From Pithys albifrons albifrons (Eukaryota; Chordata; Aves; Passeriformes; Thamnophilidae), in assembly GCF_047495875.1 (NCBI RefSeq), contig NC_092471.1:20943809-21007808 (forward strand): a stretch of 64,000 bases of DNA. Direction: 5' to 3'. The notes beneath the pieces were generated by a model. The model ran no database searches. It saw nothing but the letters and a program-made list of their open reading frames with translations, and was not told where the DNA came from. Below, piece after piece: positions 49,027 to 59,400 of this stretch. Numbering within the stretch: the first letter of the stretch is position 1; each line of letters starts with the position of its first letter. Position numbers and translations under genes: made by a program.

Positions 49027-49127
49027 CAGATCTTCTGGAGTGTTCCTGTCTTGGCTGAGTCAACCCAAGCCTTCCCCAAGTTTAGTGGGTTCAAGGCTCT
49101 CAGTTTCAGATCCTCCATAATATTCAT

Positions 49128-49176
49128 AATAAATGGCAGTGAAATTAACCCATTTCTGCCTTTGTTTTTAAATAAA
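49128..49176 (+). terminator. Two AATAAA polyadenylation signals of the pentaspan gene
   Basis: AATAAA at 49128-49133 and again at 49171-49176, about 100-150 bp after the predicted stop. This is good support for the 3' end. Confidence 0.75.
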
Positions 49177-49269
49177 ACCCAGCCGGGGGGACCAAAGGCA
49201 TTTTCCCTTTTCTATCTGCCTAAAACCAAGGCCTGAAGTAAAGAAACACTTTCAGCAACAGCTGCAGGA

Positions 49270-49296
49270 GTCTCTCTCTCTCTCTTTATTTATTTG
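49270..49296. repeat. (TC)n plus TTTATTTATTT tract
   Basis: 'gtctctctctctctctttat'. On the minus strand this reads AATAAATAAAG, a possible polyadenylation signal for a transcript coming from the right. Confidence 0.6.
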
Positions 49297-49299
49297 TGT

Positions 49300-50490
49300 G
49301 TAACCCAACACACTCCCCTCCCCTTCCCATCCATCCTCGTGTTGCTTCTCTCTCCCTAGGCAGATTTCAGGGCATGTTTTGGGATGGTCTCCCCCTGAAT
49401 CCACAGCCTGGGGCAGCATCTCCAGGGGACCAGCGAGGGCTGGGGCTCCAGCACCGGGCGCTGCCCGCACGTCAGGGCAGGGGAGGTCTCGCTCCTTACG
49501 GCCAGCAGGAACCTGGATCCCACTTTATTTATAATTTGCTTTTCCTCTTCCTCCTTGGATTTTCCTGCCTGGACAGGCAGCATCACAGTCACATCTCAGA
49601 GCCCCAATTCCCTCCTCCCCATGTAGGAAAATCACAGCTCCTGGGCCTCTTGGATGAAGAAAATGGGGGGAAAACTTGTTTTCTACACTTCCCTGGGCCC
49701 CTCTCCAAACAACCTGCCTTAGGAGGAGAATGCAATGAGTATCAGGAGTCAAGTAAGATGGAGACATAAGCAAAATAGACATTAAAATGCAGAGCAGGGG
49801 GTTGGACTCAGAGCACTCTGTGGTTTCAGCCCTGGATAAGTGATGGCTTGTGGCTGGTTTAGCCAAAGGGGTACAAGAAACCCACAACCTGTAACTTCAT
49901 CCCTGAGTGATCAGTCTGGCAGGTTTAAGGGGCATCAAACCACAAGAGGCCACAGAGGGCAGCATGGCCTTGGCATCAGCTAATTGCCAAATGCTAATTG
50001 CACGGAGCAAACTGGGTAGCAGAGAGAGCAGGAGATGAATTAACTAAATTCTAAAATCTCACAAACACCCTCAGCCCACCAGGATGTCACCTTCAGCTTC
50101 CAGCTGGCACCTGAGAGTGTGGCTGTATGAGAGAGAGGAGGTGAGAATTCACCGTTTCTCTGGCTTTTTAAAGTGTTTTTTTTTGTTTCCCCTGTCCCAG
50201 GTATTCCCCCATCTGGGCTCTCAGGGGAGGCTCACAGTCAGTCCAAGGGGAGGGAACATGAACTGGTGGATCCTGCTGTTTGCCAAGGGAATTTTCTCCC
50301 TCCTGTTAGAATCTGACTAATGCTGGATGGAAAGGAGCTTCCCTGGGAGCCTGGCCATGTCTGCACACCCCTGAGCCTTCTGCCCAGTCACCCTGGGTGC
50401 AGTAAAAGTCATTTATTTATTGACTTCGTGGTTACTGAGCCCTTGTCAACAGTCTCTGGCCTTTCTGTAATATGATTAAGGTTAATAAAA
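49300..50490. other. Stretch between convergent genes, no gene recognised
   Basis: Mostly unique sequence. Minus-strand AATAAA-type signals near 49284 and 49525 hint at a long minus-strand 3' UTR, but I find no convincing coding exon. Confidence 0.4.
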
Positions 50491-50689
50491 ACCAGTGACT
50501 GATTTAGTCTATCAGGCTACACCAGACCTGCTGAGGGTTATGTGGCTGCTCAGGACCATGGTCAGGTGGATTTTGGATGCTGACAAGAACAGAGATGCCA
50601 CAACCTCCCTGGACAACCCATGTCATGTCCTGGTCACCCTCACAGTGAAGCAGTTTCCTGGTATTCAGGGTGAATTTCCTTATTGTTGT

Positions 50690-51012
50690 GCCCATCACCT
50701 CTTGGGCCTGTCAGTGGCACCAGTAAAAATTCTGGCTCCCTTACATATTTATCCTCCTGGATGAGACCCCCTGAGGCTCCCCCAGCTCTCCCAGCGTCTC
50801 CCTGGATGCTTCAGCACTGGATCATCCTTGTGGCCCTTTGCTGGACTCTCTCCAAGCAGCCCATATTCCCAAGGAGTCCAGAACTGGAGCCAGCCCCCAG
50901 CTGGGGACTCAGCAGTGCTGAGCAGAGGCAAAGGGGCCCCTCCATTGACCTGTGGGGTCACAGAATCCCCAAGGTTGGAAAAGACCTCCCAGATCACTGG
51001 GTCCAAATGTGA
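50690..51012 (-). mobile_element. CR1 LINE 3' fragment next to the 18-bp minisatellite
   Basis: 'gtggccctttgctggactct', 'ccaagcagcccatattccca', 'cacagaatccccaaggttgg', 'aaaagacctcccagatcact'. The minisatellite starts about 40 bp past its terminus. Confidence 0.85.
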
Positions 51013-51049
51013 TGTCCTCCAGGGACACTGTTGGCCACTTCGGCCTTGT

Positions 51050-52412
51050 TGGATTGTGGTGTCCATGGTCAGTGTGGTGTCCATGGTCAGTGTGATGTCC
51101 ATGGTCAGTGTGGTGTCCATGGTCAGTGTGATGTCCATGGTCAGTGTGGTGTCCATGGTCAGTGTGGTGTCCATGGTCAGTGTGATGTCCATGGGCACTG
51201 TGATGTCCATGGTCAGTGTGATGTCCATGGTCTGTGTGGTGTCCATGGTCTGTGTGGTGTCCATGGGCACTGTGGTGACCATGGGCAATGTGGTGTCCAT
51301 GGGCAATATGATGTCCATGGTCAGTGTGATGTCCATGGTCAGTGTGGTGTCCATGGTCAGTGTGATGGCCATGGTCAGTGTGATGGCCATGGGCAATGTG
51401 GTGTCCATGGTCAGTGTGGTGTCCATGGCCACTGTGATGTCCATGGTCAGTGTGATGTCCATGGGCACTGTGATGTCCATGGTCAGTGTGATGTCCATGG
51501 TCTGTGTGGTGTCCATGGTCTGTGTGGTGTCCATGGGCACTGTGGTGACCATGGGCAATGTGGTGTCCATGGGCAATATGATGTCCATGGTCAGTGTGAT
51601 GTCCATGGTCAGTGTGGTGTCCATGGTCAGTGTGATGGCCATGGTCAGTGTGATGGCCATGGGCAATGTGGTGTCCATGGTCAGTGTGGTGTCCATGGCC
51701 ACTGTGATGTCCATGGTCAGTGTGATGTCCATGGTCAGTGTGGTGTCCATGGTCAGTGTGATGTCCATGGGCAATGTGGTGTCCATGGTCAGTGTGGTGT
51801 CCATGGTCAGTGTGATGTCCATGGTCAGTGTGATGTCCATGGCAATGTGGTGTCCATGGGCAATATGATGTCCATGGTCAGTGTGGTGTCCATGGTCAGT
51901 GTGGTGTCCATGGTCAGTGTGGTGTCCATGGTCAGTGTGATGTCCATGGTCAGTATGATGTCCATGGTCAGTGTGGTGTCCATGGTCAGTGTGATGGCCA
52001 TGGGCAATGTGGTGTCCATGGTCAGTGTGGTGTCCATGGGCACTGTGATGTCCATGGGCACTGTGATGTCCATGGTCAGTGTGGTGTCCATGGTCAGTGT
52101 GATGTCCATGGGCAATGTGGTGTCCATGGTCAGTGTGATGTCCATGGGCACTGTGATGTCCATGGGCACTGTGATGTCCATGGTCAGTGTGGTGTCCATG
52201 GTCAGTGTGATGTCCATGGGCAATGTGGTGTCCATGGTCAGTGTGATGTCCATGGTCAGTGTGATGTCCATGGGCACTGTGATGTCCATGGTCAGTGTGA
52301 TGTCCATGGTCAGTGTGATGTCCATGGGCACTGTGATGTCCATGGTCAGTGTGGTGTCCATGGTCAGTGTGGTGTCCATGGGCACTGTGACATCCATGGC
52401 CAACATGGTGTC
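51050..52412. repeat. 18-bp minisatellite, about 75 copies, with a 270-bp higher-order duplication
   Basis: Unit GTCAGTGTGGTGTCCATG (or ...GTGATG...), with variants GGCACTGTG, GGCAATGTG and GTCTGTGTG. The variant order around 51181-51450 repeats at 51451-51720, offset 270 bp (15 units): for example TGTGGTGACC occurs at 51271 and 51541. Since 18 is a multiple of 3, long frames open on both strands (VHGQC-, HGHHTD- and MDITLT-type repeats). These are not supported as proteins. Confidence 0.95.
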
Positions 52413-53340
52413 CATGATCACACAATGCTCTATCCCATGTAAAATGTGCAGGACTTGGTGCCAGTGATGTGTGACAGCTGATGGAACAGCCATAAAGGAT
52501 ATTAACAGGAAAAATATGGGCAGAGAATTCCTGCTGAGATGCCAACAGCAGATTCTGGGAGCCAGCCTGGAGACAGGTGCATCCCTGAGGATGTAACCAG
52601 GAGTACCATTGGGTACTCAAGATCAGCCCCTGGCACCTTGCAGAGCACAAAACCAAGAAATAGCAACAACAAACAACATCTGGAAAAGGGAAACTTAGTT
52701 TAAAAAGATGGAAAACAGTCTGGGAAGGCAGGAAGCAGCAAAGTGTTGCCTGTCACATCTGAAGGATGAGAGAAAGAGCTGAGGAAAGGCAAAGCTCATC
52801 TGAGAAAAACAGGAAATCAGATTATCTGAGGGTGGGTCCAGGTGAAACAGAAACACCCGCCCCAAGGAGGGGTGTCCTGCATCCCCTCATGTCTCTACAG
52901 TATCCAAAATCACTCCCTTCCCACCCAAACCCAGCCTCTCCCTGCAGAAATTTCTCAACCTGGGCCACCACCCCACCAAGGGACAATGGCCTGACTCGAT
53001 TCCAACCTGGATCATCCACACAGGAGACTTTACCAGCATCGACTGGCCCTGCCCCTGGAGTGGCTGGAGGAGCACCCCACTGGTGGCACTTCCAGTAACA
53101 CTCATATATAATATATTGTGTAAGAGATTAATCACACACACAGGAAGAGCGAGAAATACACCCACAAACTCACCCTGCTGGGAGTAACCCTGTAGTAACC
53201 TGAAATACACACTTGCTTTACCAGAAGGGAAGGTGGAGGAAGGACACAAAGGCACAAAAACCAGGGTGGGAGGAGGTGGATGCTGCCCAGGTCTCCTCCA
53301 CAGGCACATCCCAGCACGTCTGACACGCTCCACGACACAA
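52413..53340. other. Unique sequence, no gene recognised
   Basis: No domain, splice-bounded exon or repeat family was recognised. Confidence 0.4.
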
Positions 53341-53349
53341 ACACAGGGG

Positions 53350-53355
53350 TTTATT
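53350..53355 (-). terminator. Candidate minus-strand polyadenylation signal
   Basis: TTTATT on the plus strand (AATAAA on minus), in 'ggggtttatttactg'. Possible distal 3' end of the minus-strand Ig receptor. Confidence 0.3.
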
Positions 53356-53985
53356 TACTGAGGGCAATTTAAACTCAGCACAAACTCAGCCTTTCCCAGA
53401 AGCTGTTTCCAACACACAGAGGTGTTTCCTACAGCCCAGACGTGGCTTTGCTGAGCACAAACAGTTGCTGAAAACAAACCCAAAGGCCACCAGATAAATC
53501 CCAAAGGTGAAACCTCCCCAAAAAGCCACCCTGGGACAGCACCAGCCCAGCTCCTTGAGAGGCAGCTCCTCCCTGGGTTGTGCCAGAGTGGCTGCCAGGT
53601 CTTCATGACTCAGGGAACTGAGAGAGATTAAAAATACCCTCACCCAGCTCTGGAGCAGTTGTTGGGCTGTTTTTAACCCCAGCTGAGCCCCTGTGGTGGT
53701 CACTGCCACAGGAGCTGTGCGAGGGAGGGCCTGGGGGCACAGGAACCCCAGAGCAGGAGTAAATGTCCTTCCCAGCACAGCAGCTCTCCATGCAGAGCCA
53801 GAGAACAGGATAAATCCAGCATTCCCAGGTCTGTCACCAGCTCCAACCCTCCACCCAGGGCTCACACCCACAGGGACTGGGGCAGGGGAGCACAGGGAGC
53901 ACATCCCTCTGCCACCACAGATCCCCCGAGGGGGCACTGCCCACCCCAAACATCACAGCAGCACCGCTGGGATAACCTACACACT

Positions 53986-53991
53986 TTTATT
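53986..53991 (-). terminator. Candidate minus-strand polyadenylation signal
   Basis: AATAAA on the minus strand ('acacttttattagcag' on plus). An alternative 3' end for the minus-strand Ig receptor, about 1.1 kb past its longest candidate stop. Confidence 0.35.
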
Positions 53992-56273
53992 AGCAGCAAC
54001 AGGCATTAAAAAAACAACAACACAAAGTCTTCAAACTGATTTGCAGGCAACTCCCTGCAATGCTTAGAAAAGTGTTCTTTGTAAAAAGTGTGGCTGCGTT
54101 TCACACCTGCAAGTGCAACAAGGGAAGTGACAACCCACCCTGCAGCTCCCAGAGGGGCTGGAATCTCATTTACTCCACCCAAACTCCTTTGCTTCTTTTA
54201 ATTGTTCCATGAAACCCCAGGCTGAGATGGCCCATTGGTGCCAGCCCTGAATATTCCAGTGATCTTTCCCAGTTTTCCAATTTGCCCCCGGAAACAGGTG
54301 TAGGACAGTTCAGGGATGGGATTTGAGCCTCTCCCAGGAGAACTTCTGCTCTCCAATGAGAAAGGGTAACTCTGAGAAGAGGGTTCTCCCCCTCCCCTGG
54401 CCAGGAAAGCTCTCCCAGCTCTTCAGGCAGGACTCCAGCACAGAAATCCCCCTCAGATCAGTGGCTCGAAGCATGGGGAGGTCCCCAGGACAAGTGCCCA
54501 GGACACCCAACACCCAATCCAGAAGCGCTGAGAGGGTGCTGGACCTGGAGTTGTCCCCATTGGATGGAAGGGGGGGTTCAAACACCCCAAGGTGACCATC
54601 AGTGGGGTCCAGCACTCAGGGACAGCAACCAGGTCCCTCCAAGGGAAGATGGTCCTTGTGCCTCCATTTCTACAGGAATAACATCCCCTTCAGAGCAAAG
54701 CCCAGGTGAGCCCTGCAGAAGCAGCACACGGATGGAGGGGACAGGAGGGGACAGGCAGGGCTGCCCTGCCTTATCTAACCAGGCCAAGGCTGCTGTCACC
54801 CATAGCAGCAGCAAACAGGAAGCACAAGCTGGCAGTGACACATGGCCAACCCAGCTGGCTCATGGCAGAGGAGGGGATGTCCTCAGGGATGTCCCCAGAT
54901 CCTGCCAGAGCCCAAGGAGAACAGAGATGGGCTCAGGAGCATCCCAACATCATCCAGCAGAAGCAATTTCTTTGGGATTTGCTTTTGGAAACGAACTCCT
55001 TTGCTGTTCTCCCATTCCCTGCTCCCTCTCATCCCCTCTGCTCACCTCCTGGATGCACATACAGAAAAATCCTGCCCTTTTTCCCCCCTCACAGGGTCAA
55101 AAGGGGTAGAAAGCCCACAGAGCCACCCTGGCAAATCTCTGGCACAGCAGCACCCTGGGAGGCCACAGTGAGGGGCTCAAGCCCAGGAAGGCAGAGCAGG
55201 CACCAAAGCAGCATTTCCTGGTATCCCCAGGACTGTGGATCTGCCCAGTGGGCATGGTGGCTCTTTCCAGAGCCATCAGCCCCTCCAGGCCTCTGGAGGA
55301 GCCAGGAGAGGGACAGAGGGCTGGAGCAGGCACAGCCTGCCCGACCCTCCCCAGGGATGAGTGAGGGGCCCTGGGGAAGAGCAGGACAACATAAATAGTG
55401 CAAGTTGACGTTTTCCAAAATAATGTTTGTGGGTTTGAGCAGCTTGAACACTTCAGAGGTGAGTCCAGGAGAGGCTGGGACTGGACGGGACACGTGGCAC
55501 TCCCAGCAACATCCATCATAAGGGAACGGAGTGAGGGAACAGCTGATGTAGCTCTACCTGCAAGGAGAGGAGAGAGCTCCACCTGAGCCATGTCCTGGGC
55601 ATGGTCCTGGGCATCTGCTGCTCACCCCTCCAAGGCCTCAGGCAGTTCAGGGTGTCCCATGCTCGTAGTAGCAATGCCAGAAGGTCTGGACTTCTGCTCG
55701 ACTTCAAATTCCAGGGGATACCTTGGCCAATTTGTCTCTGGCAGGAGTTACCTGGGACCTGGCTACACAAGACACCTGAGAGCTCTCTTGTGTTCAACCA
55801 GCTGCAACATGGGATGGGGTTTCCATCCTTAGGGACCCACTACCCTCCAGGAAGCTCCAGTTAATAGCCCAAGTGTGGTTGTGGTCATGCAGAGTGAGTA
55901 ATTCCTGAGAACACTTCGAGACTCACTCAATTTCCACAAATCTCTGGAGTATCCAAACACCCACCCATTGTGGAGTGTGTTCCAGAGCTAAGGTAACCAG
56001 GAGCATCGGGCTCTGAGTAGGAGAAACAAGAATATTTCCAGAGTAAATCTCAGTGGGGATTAAACAGGGGAGGACAGCAAATCCTTTGGCCTTCCAAGTG
56101 GGGAGAGCAGCCCCTCAAACTGCCTCTGACCAGAAGAGGCCAGGACAGCACCCCAAGCTCTCCCATTTCTCCAGTTCCCTCACATCCAGCCAAGGATAAA
56201 CTTGGGCTTGGAGAGGGTAAAATTTGGCTGGAGCAGTGGGGCCATCCCCAGGAGGGGACTGGAGGCATCTTAC
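53992..56273 (-). other. Candidate tail exons and 3' UTR of the minus-strand Ig receptor
   Basis: Acceptor-like sites on the minus strand: CTCCTACTCAG (exon start 56012), ATGTTGCAG (55801) and CTCTCCTTGCAG (55557). The frame entered at 55557 is open to 55097 and includes TIYVVL at 55400-55383, similar to an immune tyrosine switch motif (TxYxxV/I). Exon identity is uncertain. Confidence 0.35.
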
Positions 56274-56451
56274 CTACAGAGGTGACATGGCCTTTCTGTT
56301 CTCCTGCACCAGACAAAGACACCTGGGGAAGAAGCAGCCATCAGAATCATCCCAGAATGTCTGGGGTGGAAGGGACCTTAAAGCCCAGCCAGTTCCAAAC
56401 CCCTGCCATGGGCAGGGACACCTTCCACTAGAGCAAGTTCCTCCAAGCCCT

Positions 56452-56497
<46 letters not shown>

Positions 56498-59400
56498 ATC
56501 TGTATTAAAGCCCTGGAGTTGATGCTCCAGCTGGGAAACCTCAATCCAGGAGCACCCATGAGCCCTTCCTGACACAGGGTGAGGGTTTGGGGTCTGGGAG
56601 AGACACCCCTGCCCACCCCCAAACTGCCCCACAGGTCCCAGTCCCATCAACAGGCCACATGTGAGCAGGGAGAAGGGGAGTGTGATGGGATGAGGAGGGA
56701 TGAGGAGAGCAGGAGCACAGCCAGGAGCTTTTCCAGCACCTCCCCAGTGCCCCGAGGCTTTTCACAGGAAAAACCTGCAATCTTTGTGCAATACCAAAAC
56801 ACACCTCCAATCCCCAGGGGGAACCTCCCACTCCATTCAAACCACCAAAGGCAGGTCCAAGCGTGGGTGGCTTTTGTTTTTATTTCAGTTGGCAATCTGA
56901 GAATTAAAATCCCCACTTTGCCAGGGATTAGGGATGGGATGAGCCAGAAAGTACACTCTGCAAATCCAAAAAAGGAGGAAAAGCAAGACTGGAAGCTCAT
57001 TCCTCTTCTGAGGGCAGAGCACAGTGAGGGGCTTGGTGCTGTCACCCTAGAAGGAATGTGTGACATCCCCTGGCAACCACAGGATTTTGTGGGGAGCTGG
57101 CCCAGACCAGGACAGTCAAATGTATCTGCCTGTTCAGAAGAGGCAGGAGGGGTTTTCATGACAACCTTCCCTCTGGTGTCTGGGAAGAGGGAGGTAAGAG
57201 AAGGAAAAGGAGGACAATGGACAGCATGGCCTCTTTGGACTGGGGACACCATGCTTGAAACAACAGCTGGGACAAAGCCCAGTCCCTGCCTTTGGGATGC
57301 TGGGGTGGGAAAGGCAGGTCCTGCCACTTGGGATCCTCTCGCCCATCCCTTCTGACGCTCAGCACCTGCCATGGCACCCACCAGGAGAGTCAGCCCCACC
57401 ATCCCCACCTGCTCAACCCAGCATCACCTGCTCAGCTGAGCACCCATCTGTTGAACCCAGCACCCACCTGCTCTGCCCCAGCACCCACCTGCTCAGCCCA
57501 GCACCCACCTGCTCTGCCCCAGCACCCACCTGCTCTGCCCCAACACCCACCTGCTCAGCCCAGCACCCACCTGCTCTGCCCCAACACCCACCTCCTTCCC
57601 CCCAACACCCACCTGCTCTGCCCCAACACCCACCTCCTTCCCCCCAACACCCACCTGCTCTGCCCCAACACCCACCGCCTTCCCCCCAACACCCACCTGC
57701 TCAGCCCAGCACCCACCTGCTCTGCCCCAACACCCACCTGCTCCACCCAGCACCCACCTGCTCTGCCCCAACACCCACCTGCTCAGCCCAGCACCCACCT
57801 GCTCTGCCCCAACACCCACCTGCTCAGCCCAGCACCCACCTGCTCTGCCCCAGCACCCACCTGCTCTGCCCCAGCACCCATCTGCTCAGCCCAGCACCCA
57901 CCTGCTCCACCCCAACACCCACCTGCTCCACCCCAACACCCACCTGCTCTGCCCCAGCACCCACCTGCTCAGCCCAGCACCCACCTGCTCCACCCCAACA
58001 CCCACCTGCTCCACCCCAACACCCACCTGCTCTGCCCCAACACCCACCTGCTCAGCCCAACACCCACCTGCTCTGCCCCAACACCCACCTGCTCACCCCA
58101 GCACTCACCTGTTCAACCCAGCACCCACCTGCTCATCCCACCACCCACCTGCAAGGGAGCCGACGATCACACACAGCAGGATCATGGGCAGCACCACGTT
58201 TGCAGAGTCTGCAAAGGGGAGAACCCTCACCCTCTGCATCAGAGCGAATTTAACCCCCCACTCCCACTCCCAGCCAGAACCTGCCCCTGCAGCCCTGGGG
58301 GCACCACGGAGGGGGGATCCCTCTTTGGGGGTGCTTTTCCCGTTCATTTCCCTGGGCTCGGGGCAGGATTCTGCACTCACTGTGGACTTGGAGCAGGAAG
58401 GAGGTCTCGTTCTGGCTGACGGCGTTGCGCACCACGCAGGCGTAGTACCCGCTGTCGCTCAGCACCGCCCGGACGATGCACAGCGTGTTGGCCTCCACGA
58501 TCCGGATGCGCTCACTGCCCAGCAGCAGCTCCCCGTTCTTCTTCCACCAGTACGAGTCTGCCTTCCCCTCCAGGACATTGCAGACCAGCTTGGTGCTCTC
58601 TCCAGCCTTCACCGATGAGTTGCCCACGATTTCTGGCTTGGACAGCGGTTCTGGGGAGACAGAGGGATGTCAGCAGGGAAACCCACGGCTCTGCAGATCC
58701 CAAACCACGGCGATCCCGGCTCCCAGTCAGGGAGGAGGGTTGGCCATGTGTGGTAGTTTTGGCTTTAGTTTTAGCTAGGCCTCAGTTTCAGCAGGCCCAG
58801 AGAGTCCACGTGGATTAGAGGGGACAAGCATCACCTGACTTAAGCAACCATAGTGGTATTTCAGACCATTTGACATTAAAATCAAGTATAGAAGTGTAGG
58901 AGGAGCCTGGCTCAGTCCCTCGATGGCTGGGTGCTCTCACCCTTACTGAGGGTGTTGGGCCTCATTCACCACTTCACAGCTGTTTGGTTTGGAAAGTACC
59001 CTTTTTTTGTTGTCAGTTTTCTCCTCTCTTGCCAGGTATCATTTGAGGGGAGCTTGGAGTGTTTTTGTGAGCTGGGGTGGTGGAATTCTGTGTTGTTTGG
59101 GTGGGCGACTCGGTGGCTGTTGTAGTTGGTTTGGGTTTTTTCCCACATTTGTATATATATCTATTATACCATATTCTGTTTTTAATTCTCTCTTTTGTAT
59201 AATACAAGAAACTTGCTATTTATGGTTTTGGTTTCTTCTTTCCTCTTTTTCTCCTCTTCATTTTTTTCTCCTCTCTCCTCTTCCCTTGCAGGGGGAGGGT
59301 GGATTTTCTCCCTCTGTGTTGGTCAGTCGATATTTTGCCAGCCCAACCCAACCCAACCCACCAGGGCCTCACTCACCAACCACCTGCAGCTGGAACCAGT

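Noticed and set aside
47650..49127. Frames of 420-455 codons on both strands over 47.7-49.1 kb
   Set aside because: They read through the 20-22-bp minisatellite, whose unit has no stop in any frame; the peptides are pure repeats.
50749..52656. 635-codon minus frame (HGHHTD repeats, a 'histidine-rich protein') and 478-codon plus frame (VHGQC repeats)
   Set aside because: The 18-bp unit keeps frames open on both strands. There is no signal peptide, splice context or non-repeat domain.
53386..53949. 187-codon minus frame with a hydrophobic stretch
   Set aside because: No start context, splice sites or recognisable family; it fits a 3' UTR or intergenic chance frame.
57134..57408. Second helix-like exon (GMVGLTLLVGAMA) for the minus-strand receptor
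   Set aside because: Its acceptor would give the wrong phase after exon 58149-58208. The exon at 56274-56322 completes the helix in phase with a better acceptor and donor.
10380..58148. CRISPR-like repeated arrays
   Set aside because: Units are head-to-tail minisatellites without unique spacers, in a vertebrate genome.
57255..58419. Proline/threonine/cysteine-rich frames of 332-375 codons
   Set aside because: They cross the intronic minisatellite and are antisense to the Ig exon of the minus-strand receptor.
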